In this document: positions 1-6,731 of the stretch, piece after piece
Layout: each line of letters opens with the position of its first letter
Numbering within the stretch: position 1 is the first letter of the stretch
DNA from: JADFNO01 sp965369945
GTDB lineage: Bacteria > Planctomycetota > Phycisphaerae > Phycisphaerales > SM1A02
Direction: 5' to 3'
NCBI GenBank assembly: GCA_965369945.1
Contig: CBDUST010000257.1
Span: forward strand, 1 to 6,785
Length of the DNA: 6,785 nt
The notes under the pieces: model-generated
Told to the model about the DNA's origin: nothing
Database searches by the model: none
The model's input: the letters and a program-made list of their open reading frames with translations, nothing else
Program-made: the position numbers and the translations under genes

Positions 1-30
1 ATATCATCAGGCACAGCCGCCGCGATATAC

Positions 31-103
31 CATCTTTCGGGGGTAAAGCGGACTCCCTGGCGCACCTCTCCGCATGTCTGCTTATAGCCAAGACCGGACC
101 TCG
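31..103. repeat. Degenerate palindromic intergenic repeat, left copy
   Basis: Two related palindrome-like units lie here. The first (34-52) has CTTT and AAAGCGGA arms around a G-rich centre. The second (75-103) has the core CTGCTT...CGGACCTC. The second unit matches 19 of 29 positions, without gaps, with 6732-6760 near the other window end. The distance between the CGGAC of one unit and the TCYGC of the next is 28 bases in both blocks. I recall similar intergenic elements built on TCCGCTTT/AAAGCGGA in alphaproteobacterial genomes, but cannot name a family. No coding frame here looks real. Confidence 0.45.
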
Positions 104-272
104 TAGTGCGACGACAATGCAGCCAGCGCACCAACCACAATCTCTATCGTTGGGGCTATAAAAAACAAGCGATGAAGTGATAGTTTCTGGTGAAAGAAAT
201 GGACGATCTGGGCGGCCAGAGTCTCACGTGATCTGGGGGCTATCGACCTGGGAGGAGTCTGAGCTGGCCAAA
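104..272. other. Intergenic stretch with no recognised gene
   Basis: This stretch lies between the left repeat block and the end of the leftward operon. A leftward open frame ending at 82 crosses it, but its N-terminal third is antisense or shifted over the transporter gene, it has no ribosome binding site that I can see, and its product resembles nothing I know. A six-base A tract (T tract on the minus strand) sits near 161-166 without a good hairpin next to it. I see nothing else. Confidence 0.4.
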
Positions 273-274
273 GG

Positions 275-289
275 CGACTCTGCGAGTCG
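275..289 (-). terminator. Possible weak terminator hairpin after the operon
   Basis: CGACTC (275-280) and GAGTCG (284-289) form a perfect 6-bp stem with a 3-nt loop. The hairpin begins 7 nt after the transporter stop codon on the minus strand. It is followed by CCTTTGG, so the U tract is short. Position and symmetry suit transcription termination or 3' end protection of the three-gene message; the poor U tract keeps confidence low. Confidence 0.4.
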
Positions 290-296
290 GTTGCCG

Positions 297-1571
297 TCAG
301 CGGTAAATCGGTGCCAAGGAGCGTGCGAAAGGGCCAAATCCGTAGGCGGGCCATCGCCGCATAGCGACGAGTGTGAGTAGCATCAACGTTATTCCACACC
401 AAAGCAGGACCCGTTCCGGTCCTATCCCTGCCAGGTCATTCAACAGCCAAAGAGCGCCAGAAGCCATCAGTACTCCCACCATGTTCAGAAAGTTGTTCGT
501 GGCGATGATTTGGCCCCTCTCCTGGCTGCCAGCCTTCCGTTGCAACAAAGTATAAAGCGGCACGACCGCCATGCCGCCGAACCCGCCCAGTGCGAAAATC
601 GTGATGGCGGCTGCGAAGATGTGGGTCACGGTCGACAGGACCATGAGGGTCAAGGCCACACCCAGCATGCCCGCGAAAGAAAGCACAGGGCATATGTGGG
701 GGCCCGACAATCGCCCGCAACAATAACTGCCGAAGGCGGCGCCGAGCCCGACGCAGGCACCAAGCAGTCCGACCGCATAATCGTCGAGCCCCATGACCAT
801 CTTGGTCATGAGGATCATGTCGAGCAACACGAGGCACCCGAAGAACTCCAGACAAGTGATGCCGAGAACGGCGAACTGCAACGCACGAACCGCCATGATG
901 CGACGCACCCCAACGCCGATCCCGTGCCAGGGGTTAATACGGAAGGGCACGGCATTGCCCGAAGCCGGCACGCGCGTGATCCACAGGCTGACCGCGGCAC
1001 CGGTCACCGCCGTTCCGATCAGGATCGCACCGGTCAGGTACAGGCTGTGTTCCGGTACCGCCAGCAACATTCCTCCCGTAATTGTGCCCAAAATGACGGC
1101 GAGATATCGGCTCGACTCGATCAACCCGTTGGCATGTGACAATCTGGCGTCGGGCAGCATTTCGGGTAACATACCGTACTTCGCAGGACTTACGAAGGTC
1201 GACTGCGTCGCCATCAAGAACAGGGCCGCAATCATCAAGTCTACGCGATCGAGCAACAAGGCTGCGAAACACACCACGGCAATGGCCACTTCGATAAACT
1301 TTGCCACGACGAGCAGGCTGCGCTTGCAATAGCGGTCGGCGAGATAGCCGGCGACACCGGAGAACAGGAGGTACGGCAGGACAAACGCCACTCCGGATAA
1401 GGACAGGTAAGCACTGCCATCGCCGGCTCCGACTGACCGCCCTACCAAGACCAGTGAGACTACGACCTTTAAGAGGTTGTCGTTGAACGCGCCAAGCGCC
1501 TGGGCCGTGAGCAAAGCAGGTAAACCCGTGCCTACTCCCGGATTGGAACTGGTGGCAAGGTCGTGAGCCAT
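297..1571 (-). CDS. LplT-like MFS transporter
   Basis: This 424-residue major facilitator protein resembles the lysophospholipid transporter (LplT) branch, including the transporter halves of Aas-type acyltransferase fusions. Diagnostic stretches are FNDNLLK at 29-35, the loop motif GYLADRYCKR at 75-84, and QSTFVSPAKYGMLPE at 123-137 followed by NGLIESSRYLAVILGT from 148. A second-half loop reads ERGQIIATNN at 351-360. Hydrophobic segments throughout fit about 12 membrane helices in the inner membrane. LplT flips lysophospholipids inward for re-acylation; that substrate is plausible here but not shown, and no acyltransferase domain is fused. The start is the ATG at 1571 because GAGGAG lies 6 nt upstream; the open frame to 1688 would add 39 unlike residues overlapping the gene before it. 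It is the last gene of the operon, 38 nt after the CapA-like gene. The transporter class is secure, the lipid substrate moderately so. Confidence 0.88.
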   Translation of the reverse strand: MAHDLATSSNPGVGTGLPALLTAQALGAFNDNLLKVVVSLVLVGRSVGAGDGSAYLSLSGVAFVLPYLLFSGVAGYLADRYCKRSLLVVAKFIEVAIAVVCFAALLLDRVDLMIAALFLMATQSTFVSPAKYGMLPEMLPDARLSHANGLIESSRYLAVILGTITGGMLLAVPEHSLYLTGAILIGTAVTGAAVSLWITRVPASGNAVPFRINPWHGIGVGVRRIMAVRALQFAVLGITCLEFFGCLVLLDMILMTKMVMGLDDYAVGLLGACVGLGAAFGSYCCGRLSGPHICPVLSFAGMLGVALTLMVLSTVTHIFAAAITIFALGGFGGMAVVPLYTLLQRKAGSQERGQIIATNNFLNMVGVLMASGALWLLNDLAGIGPERVLLWCGITLMLLTLVAMRRWPAYGFGPFARSLAPIYR

Positions 1572-1577
1572 GTCTTG

Positions 1578-1583
1578 CTCCTC
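1578..1583 (-). promoter_or_regulatory. Shine-Dalgarno site fixing the transporter start
   Basis: GAGGAG on the minus strand, 6 nt before the ATG at 1571. It decides the start against the longer frame beginning at 1688, which would overlap the CapA-like gene by 79 bases. Confidence 0.75.
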
Positions 1584-1609
1584 GGTGGCGTATGAACTCG
1601 ATGCGAATG

Positions 1610-2695
1610 TCATCGCAGCATCGCCACATGAAACAGCGACAGCTGTTCTGGCCGTGGTTCTGCGCAGGAGAGCGCAAGTGCCGGGCATCGCCGAAGCCCA
1701 ACGGCTGGATCACCGAAGCCAAGCTCCGCCGTCATGGTGGGAACGACATCGGAACCAAAAATCGAGGAACGGAGCATGTGCGAAGTGATGGTCCGGGCTT
1801 CCTTGCCGACGGCACGGCGCACGCATCCACGTTCGAGAAGGACGGGGACCAGCCTTACTTTGCAAAGCTGTCCTTCGACGAACTGGACGAGGAACAGGCA
1901 GGATCGATCGATCCGAACCCCAGGGAAGACCCAGTAGTCGTCCAGGAAGTCGCCGGTGTCATAGAGAATGAGCCTGATTTCCCGTGCCTCGATGCCCTGG
2001 ATGAGATGAGCGGAGTGGCCGTGGAAGATGTTGATACCCAGCTCCGTGACCGCCCGTGCGAAACGTCGATATCGTGCAGACGGCCAAGGCCGAAGGTTGG
2101 GTCCCCAATGGGCGCTCAGCACAACGATACGGGCTCCGTCAAGTCGCAACTTCCGGACGGTCTGCTCGATTTGGCCCAAGGTATGAGTGTCTGTCCTTAT
2201 GGGCAGGTAGTTGGTCCCCGCTTGGCCCGTAGATGCACTGAACTCCTGCATGGTGTCGGTGATCGAGATCACGCCCACCTGAACGCCGGCGACCTCGAGG
2301 AGTCGCGGTCGTTTCGCTTCCTCCAGGTTTCGGCCGGCCCCGGCATGTGCGATGCCGGCGCTGTCGAGGAATTGCATCGTGTCGAGAAGGCCGTCGCTTT
2401 CGCAGTCGAGAATGTGATTGTTCGCCAGGTTGACGAAGTGAAAGTTCGCCGCCTTGAGAAGCTCGATAACGCGGGGGTGCGCACGGAATCGAAACGCCTT
2501 CCAACAGCGTTGCCAATGACGCTGATTCAGTGTGATCGGGCACTCGAGGTTTCCGAAGACAGCATCGCAACCACGCAGCAGCGGCAGAACGTCTCCCCAA
2601 AAGGACTCAGCGGAATACTGCGCCGCCATCTCGCTCACGCCGCGGCCCAGCATCAGATCTCCAACAAACGCGAGGGTCACGCTGTCCTCACTCAT
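1610..2695 (-). CDS. CapA/PgsA-family metallophosphatase-like protein
   Basis: This 361-residue protein belongs to the CapA family, named for poly-gamma-glutamate capsule synthesis and built on a calcineurin-like phosphoesterase fold. Visible motifs, in order, are GDLMLGRG (12-19), NLECPIT (49-55), NLANNHILD (89-97), HWG (196-198) and HGHSAH (225-230), then LYDTGDF at 244-250. These supply the Asp, Asn and His residues expected to bind metals, so the active site looks intact. There is no signal peptide or membrane anchor, unlike classical CapA/PgsA, so a cytosolic enzyme is likely. Residues from about 318 to the end (Arg, Cys and Pro rich) are not recognisable as part of the family core. The start at 2695 has a weak GGGGAT 8 nt upstream and places the first conserved strand at residue 6. 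It sits between the desaturase (32-nt gap) and the transporter (38-nt gap). No other capsule synthesis genes (CapB, CapC) are present, so a polyglutamate role is doubtful; the substrate is unknown. Confidence 0.85.
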   Translation of the reverse strand: MSEDSVTLAFVGDLMLGRGVSEMAAQYSAESFWGDVLPLLRGCDAVFGNLECPITLNQRHWQRCWKAFRFRAHPRVIELLKAANFHFVNLANNHILDCESDGLLDTMQFLDSAGIAHAGAGRNLEEAKRPRLLEVAGVQVGVISITDTMQEFSASTGQAGTNYLPIRTDTHTLGQIEQTVRKLRLDGARIVVLSAHWGPNLRPWPSARYRRFARAVTELGINIFHGHSAHLIQGIEAREIRLILYDTGDFLDDYWVFPGVRIDRSCLFLVQFVEGQLCKVRLVPVLLERGCVRRAVGKEARTITSHMLRSSIFGSDVVPTMTAELGFGDPAVGLRRCPALALSCAEPRPEQLSLFHVAMLR

Positions 2696-2727
2696 GACTC
2701 TGCATCCCCGATCAGGGTGAACCGCCC

Positions 2728-3984
2728 TTAGGCCTGACCCATTCGCTTCAAGAAGCGAAAATGGGAGGCGACAACGCCGGGCAAGGTCGTCTGGTTGTAG
2801 GGGACGGTAAACTCCGCAGCAGTTCGCTGGATGAGCTTGGTGATGGCGATGTAGTGGCAGTGAGATACGGTTGGGAACAGATGATGGGCAGCGTGCGAGT
2901 TAGCCCCCCCCGCGAGGAAGTTCGCCCAAGAACTGGTCGGATTCCAATCGAGCGACGTCACAAGGGCGTGGACGGCCCAGTCATTGGGCACGAAACCGCT
3001 TTCGTCGATTTCGGGGAAGATCGTCTCGTCGCTGAAATGCGTCCCGATCAGCAGCGTCACGAACACGACCGAACTGACGAAGCTCATCACCAGGGCGCCA
3101 ATTATAACCTGCCACCATGGCAATGGCAGCACTGCGATCGGAATGATGCCGACGATGGCGATGTACGCGAATTTACAGACAGCAAACCAAACGTACTCGC
3201 TCGCCGGATGCTTGATATTCTTCAGATTCGCGAGCCGCTTTTTGAACAGATAAACGAAGTCCTGGTAGAACACGGCGTGAATGTCCACGAGCCAGAAGAT
3301 GAAGGGTGCATAAATGTGCTGGTAGCGATGCATGGGTTTGCGCGGCTGATTGGGTGAGAGGCGCAGAAACCAATTGTTGTCGATATCGACATCACAGCCG
3401 TTCACGTTCGGGAAGACGTGGTGAGATTTGATGTGCCGCAACCGCCACAGGTAGGCGTTAGCACCGAGTAGCGTAAAGATAGCGGTCTGAATTAAGCGAT
3501 TTAAACGTCGACTTGGTAACAGAGCGTCGTGAGCGGCGTCGTGGGCGACGTTGATGGCAAGCAAGATCGAGGACAATCCGAAGAGAATGGCGAGTGCAAG
3601 TAAGCCAAGTGGGCTGACGGCATTGGAGAGAATGAGCCCGTATGATCCCACGACGAGGATACCGTATACCGCCGCCTTGATCGCCACCGTGTGGTCGGCG
3701 AAACGGGATTTCTTGGAAGCCTCGAAATACTGGCGCACGCGCCCCTTGAGGGTACTGTAGAAGCCAGCGTGGTTGCCCTCGCGGAATCGAATCTGTAAAG
3801 GCTCGTGGTGCCGATAATCCTCGAACGCTACCTCTGTCGAGGCGGCGCCCCGATCGGCCGCGTCCGATGACCGCGGGCTGAATGGGCCCTCGGGGCGCAG
3901 CGGCCGGGAATTGTCTGTACCGCGTCTCGAAAGATTGTCAGGCAGCACGACAGGACAGGATACCGCTGCGTTTGTGATCGTCAT
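2728..3984 (-). CDS. Membrane fatty acid desaturase
   Basis: This 418-residue integral membrane di-iron desaturase is of the acyl-CoA/acyl-lipid type and introduces a double bond into a fatty acyl chain. The three histidine clusters are present: HDAAHD at 148-153, HIKSHH at 184-189 and HAAHH at 364-368, the last within a GGANSHAAHHLFP context. Further family signatures are the DVDIDNNWFLRLSPNQ stretch (198-213), HRYQHIY (219-225) and THFSDE (315-320). Hydrophobic segments lie near 101-122, 124-146, 165-180, 225-243, 264-287 and 290-315. No cytochrome b5 domain is fused, so electrons must come from separate proteins. The first 55 or so residues are Pro/Ser/Arg-rich and not conserved. The ATG at 3984 is chosen because AGGAGGT lies 6 nt upstream; the frame extends to 4143 but those residues look non-coding. 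It is the first gene of the presumed operon. Chain length and double-bond position cannot be read from sequence. Confidence 0.9.
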   Translation of the reverse strand: MTITNAAVSCPVVLPDNLSRRGTDNSRPLRPEGPFSPRSSDAADRGAASTEVAFEDYRHHEPLQIRFREGNHAGFYSTLKGRVRQYFEASKKSRFADHTVAIKAAVYGILVVGSYGLILSNAVSPLGLLALAILFGLSSILLAINVAHDAAHDALLPSRRLNRLIQTAIFTLLGANAYLWRLRHIKSHHVFPNVNGCDVDIDNNWFLRLSPNQPRKPMHRYQHIYAPFIFWLVDIHAVFYQDFVYLFKKRLANLKNIKHPASEYVWFAVCKFAYIAIVGIIPIAVLPLPWWQVIIGALVMSFVSSVVFVTLLIGTHFSDETIFPEIDESGFVPNDWAVHALVTSLDWNPTSSWANFLAGGANSHAAHHLFPTVSHCHYIAITKLIQRTAAEFTVPYNQTTLPGVVASHFRFLKRMGQA

Positions 3985-3990
3985 TTTAGA

Positions 3991-3997
3991 ACCTCCT
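3991..3997 (-). promoter_or_regulatory. Strong Shine-Dalgarno site of the desaturase
   Basis: AGGAGGT on the minus strand, 6 nt before the ATG at 3984. A near-perfect ribosome binding site that fixes the start 53 codons inside the longest open frame. Confidence 0.85.
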
Positions 3998-4004
3998 ATC
4001 GCCT

Positions 4005-4053
4005 TCGCGCGTTTACCGCTGCGCGAGTGGACAGGCCGAGGCCCTAAACGCGC
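4005..4053 (-). promoter_or_regulatory. Competing inverted repeats in the desaturase leader
   Basis: A perfect 9-base inverted repeat pairs 4045-4053 with 4007-4015 (GCGCGTTTA and TAAACGCGC on the minus strand, 29-nt loop). A second perfect 6-base repeat pairs 4021-4026 with 4005-4010 (10-nt loop). Both use bases 4007-4010, so only one can form at a time. The proximal hairpin ends 7 nt before the Shine-Dalgarno site, where folding could affect ribosome access. Whether the transcript begins upstream of 4053 is not known. Confidence 0.4.
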
Positions 4054-4158
4054 CTGATGGCATGGACGTTGCCCGAGTATCGCGCTAGGAGAGCACCAAG
4101 GCCTGTGTCTATCATGCGACGAAGCTTGACGAACGCCGCTCAAGACCGAGTATTCGGG

Positions 4159-4208
4159 GCATCAATTCCAAATGAAATACGGATCAAATCAGTCTGGACA
4201 GGGATCAA
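4159..4208. promoter_or_regulatory. Three phased heptamers, candidate SARP operator
   Basis: GCATCAA (4159-4165), GGATCAA (4181-4187) and GGATCAA (4202-4208) are spaced 22 and 21 bp, about two helical turns each. Read on the operon strand they are TTGATCC, TTGATCC and TTGATGC. SARP proteins are known to bind direct heptamer repeats related to TCGAG at 11- or 22-bp spacing near the promoter. These lie between a SARP-type gene and the divergent operon. A weak -10-like AATACT follows 4 nt after the last heptamer on the minus strand (4154-4149). The operator role is inference. Confidence 0.4.
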
Positions 4209-4322
4209 GGATAGGTTTCTGATGGGGTGACGGTGAAACTTGCCGGTGATCTTGACAGGCAGAGTCCGATACTCTTCGAGCCGGCTTGTACCGAGGATGA
4301 GCGGCACGCCAGATCGGGACGG

Positions 4323-6530
4323 ATGGCAGGGTGGAGCCTCAAGCTTTTCGGCGAATTTCGCCTGTCCTCTAGCGACGGTAAGGAAATTACCGCGCTTGGA
4401 CGACGGGATCGGGCAGTATTATCATACCTTGTATTGTGCCCCGGACAGCGGGCGGGCCGGGAACGCTTGGCCGCTCTTATATGGAGCAACCGCCAGGACG
4501 AACAGGCGCGGCACAGTCTGGCCCAGAGCACGGCGGTCATTCGCAAGGCGCTCGATGACGCGCACAAGAGCGTCGTTATGTCGGACGCCGAGTCACTTGC
4601 GATCGACGGTACGGCTTTTAATGTCGATGTCGTTGCCTTTCAGGAGCTTATCGGCGAAGGCACACTCGAAGCTCTGCATCGGGCCGGAGAGCTCTATTCC
4701 GGCGATTTGTTACAAGGGGTCGAGACGCGGAGCGAAGGTTTCGACGAGTGGCTTCAGGCCGAACGCCACCGACTACGATCTATGGCAACCGACGCCCTCT
4801 CCCGTCTTGCGGACCTCTACGTGGACGCTGAGGACTGGGACCGCATCATCGAGGTGGCGACCCGGGTACTCGACATGGATCCCCTGCGGGAAGACGCCCA
4901 TCGCAACATGATGCTCGCCTATGCCCAATCGGGTCGCCGGGTCCTCGCTCTCCAGCAGTTCAACACATTGACCGACGTGCTGGACCGCGAGCTTCAGGTC
5001 GCTCCCGATCCCGAGACCCAGGGGCTCATGGAAACCATCAGGAAGGGAGCTGGCGTCGAAGCGGGCGTTCCTTTCAGTTGGCCGGATCCAGAGTCCGGGG
5101 GACGGGACGGGGACACCGAGGTAAATGGGTCCGGTGGAAGCGGCGCGACGGAAATGGTGCCGAGCGCCCCTGTGCGGCGCAATATTCGTGTCAGCAATCG
5201 CTTATTCTGGGCGGCTGGCGGGCTATTCGTCTTGCTGCTGGCAGTCGCCGTTGCGGTTTCCGCCACGTATTGGCGCGTTCCTGAGTTGGCGCCGGCTCCG
5301 ATCGGGGCCTACATTCGAGGCATCAAGGAGGCGGTTTCTCCCCATCCTCTGTCGATTGCGGTACTGCCATTCGAAAGTTATGGCGATGCCGACGCGAAAG
5401 ATTTTGCAGATGCCCTCAGCGGGGGCATCACGACGGCTCTGTCGATTTCTTCGGATATGCTGGTGGTAGCGCGTAGTTCGGTACGTGCGTACGGGAAAGA
5501 GCCCGTGGCCACGGAAGTCACAGCGAAGGATCTGCGGGTGCGTTACATCCTCGAGGGCGCGGTCCAAAAGTGGAATGATCAGATTGCCATCGATATCGGC
5601 CTTGTTGATACCACCCGGGGACAGCACCGGGTGTGGAGTGAGACCTACAGGCGCCAGATGACCAACATCATCCAAGCACAACTGGACATCACCTTCGAAG
5701 TCATCACCTCGCTTCAAATTCGCCTGACCGAGGGTGAGCAGGAACGCATCAACCGGATGCATGGGACACGCATATTGGGGGCTTGGCTGGCGGCCGCACA
5801 GGCACAAAAGCATCTTCGTCGGCTGACCGCGCAGGACACACTGATCGCCCGAGCCAACTATGAGCGAGCAATCAAGCTTGATCCAGACTACCCCGGCGCT
5901 TGGGATGGTCTTGCGTGGACCTATTTTGTCAACGCGCGATTCGGTTGGACGAACTCCCCGGAAAGTTCGATGCGCAAAGCTATGGAACTAGCCGAGCGAA
6001 CCCTTGCGCTCGATCCCGACCGACCGCGGACCTACAGCTTGTTAGGGAGCGTTAGCCTTCTCTCTGGCGACTTCTCGACTGCCGTCAGCCTCGGTGAAAG
6101 AGCGGTCTCGCTCGGGCCGACCGACGCCGATGCAGCTGCACTCCTTGCATACACCCTGACGTATACCGGGGAACCTGAGCGCGCCACTTCCCTGATCAAG
6201 CGCGCTATCCGGCTTCGTCCGCAGCCGCCACAGTGGTACAAATGGTTGCTGGGCCGGGCGACTCGATTGGCAGGTCGTTTCGACGAAGCGATAAAGATTC
6301 TCTCGACCGCGAGCGAGGAAGGACCAAGCTCCCACATACCATTGGTCGAGCTCGCGGCGGCTTATAGCGAGATCGGATCACCGTCCCTGGCCAGAGCCAC
6401 CACCGCCAAGATCATGCGATTGAGCCCCGAGTTCACTGTCCGTGCATGGATCGCCATGTCTCCCTACAAGGACTCCGAGGCCTTGGAGCGCGAAGTGGCG
6501 GCCTTACAGTCGGCCGGGCTTCCCCAATAG
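4323..6530 (+). CDS. Membrane-anchored SARP/BTAD regulator with TolB-like and TPR domains
   Basis: This 735-residue regulator has four parts. Residues 4-95 form a winged-helix DNA-binding domain of SARP type (WSLKLFGEF, then RAVLSYLVL, REERL-like RERLAALIW and QARHSLAQS). Residues 102-243 are the helical BTAD domain. A Gly/Ser-rich linker (about 250-288) leads to one hydrophobic helix at 294-316. After it comes a TolB N-terminal-like domain (about 342-465, SIAVLPFESYGDADAKDF, VRYILEGAVQ) and TPR-like helices from about 505 to 720 (NYERAIKLDPDYPGAWDGLA). A cytoplasmic DNA-binding half and periplasmic TolB/TPR sensor half is the likely topology, as in CadC/ToxR proteins. The ATG at 4323 is chosen because the domain begins three residues later. 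A GTG at 4227 would add 32 unlike residues; neither start has a good ribosome binding site, so this is open. It diverges from the desaturase operon and is its natural candidate regulator; the signal is unknown. Confidence 0.88.
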   Translation: MAGWSLKLFGEFRLSSSDGKEITALGRRDRAVLSYLVLCPGQRAGRERLAALIWSNRQDEQARHSLAQSTAVIRKALDDAHKSVVMSDAESLAIDGTAFNVDVVAFQELIGEGTLEALHRAGELYSGDLLQGVETRSEGFDEWLQAERHRLRSMATDALSRLADLYVDAEDWDRIIEVATRVLDMDPLREDAHRNMMLAYAQSGRRVLALQQFNTLTDVLDRELQVAPDPETQGLMETIRKGAGVEAGVPFSWPDPESGGRDGDTEVNGSGGSGATEMVPSAPVRRNIRVSNRLFWAAGGLFVLLLAVAVAVSATYWRVPELAPAPIGAYIRGIKEAVSPHPLSIAVLPFESYGDADAKDFADALSGGITTALSISSDMLVVARSSVRAYGKEPVATEVTAKDLRVRYILEGAVQKWNDQIAIDIGLVDTTRGQHRVWSETYRRQMTNIIQAQLDITFEVITSLQIRLTEGEQERINRMHGTRILGAWLAAAQAQKHLRRLTAQDTLIARANYERAIKLDPDYPGAWDGLAWTYFVNARFGWTNSPESSMRKAMELAERTLALDPDRPRTYSLLGSVSLLSGDFSTAVSLGERAVSLGPTDADAAALLAYTLTYTGEPERATSLIKRAIRLRPQPPQWYKWLLGRATRLAGRFDEAIKILSTASEEGPSSHIPLVELAAAYSEIGSPSLARATTAKIMRLSPEFTVRAWIAMSPYKDSEALEREVAALQSAGLPQ

Positions 6531-6580
6531 GTGGAGCACGCAAATAGGTCTGTCATGCGATTCGATCGTGAGCGCCTTTT

Positions 6581-6598
6581 CGGCCTCGGGGCAGGCCG
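6581..6598 (+). terminator. GC hairpin downstream of the regulator
   Basis: CGGCCT (6581-6586) and AGGCCG (6593-6598) form a perfect 6-bp stem with a 6-nt loop, 50 nt after the regulator stop. No U tract follows, so intrinsic termination is doubtful; it may only mark a message end. A second, weaker 5-bp hairpin (6632-6645) lies further on, also without a U tract. Confidence 0.25.
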
Positions 6599-6731
6599 CA
6601 CCGGCTAGATCCGCACACTCAACTACTTTCTGAGGCTGGCGCCTCTCATCTGAAGAAGAAATGCAGCTTTCTTGGACACGCCAAACCCTTCTGGACTCGG
6701 CCATATCGGGATCGGCATTCAGAGCCATCAA

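Noticed and set aside
82..402. Leftward 106-codon frame at the left end
   Set aside because: Overlaps the transporter 3' end in another frame, lacks a ribosome binding site and has no recognisable product. A small gene cannot be fully excluded.
510..1332. Two rightward frames (209 and 179 codons) opposite the transporter
   Set aside because: Antisense shadows with low-complexity His/Arg/Thr-rich products and no ribosome binding sites.
934..1722. Leftward 262-codon frame overlapping the transporter
   Set aside because: A shifted reading of the transporter gene; Arg- and Cys-rich product without motifs.
1592..2731. Rightward 379-codon open frame opposite the CapA-like gene
   Set aside because: It is antisense to a gene with clear family motifs, its product has no recognisable domain, and long antisense frames are common in GC-biased coding DNA.
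2761..3357. Rightward 198-codon frame opposite the desaturase
   Set aside because: Antisense to the well-supported desaturase; no family resemblance.
3985..4143. Longer N-terminus for the desaturase
   Set aside because: The near-perfect Shine-Dalgarno before 3984 and the non-protein-like Arg/Pro/His-rich extension favour the internal start.
4126..4156. Sigma-70-like promoter for the regulator (TTGACG with TATTCG)
   Set aside because: The -10 element matches only 3 of 6 and the spacer is 19 nt, too weak to list as a feature.
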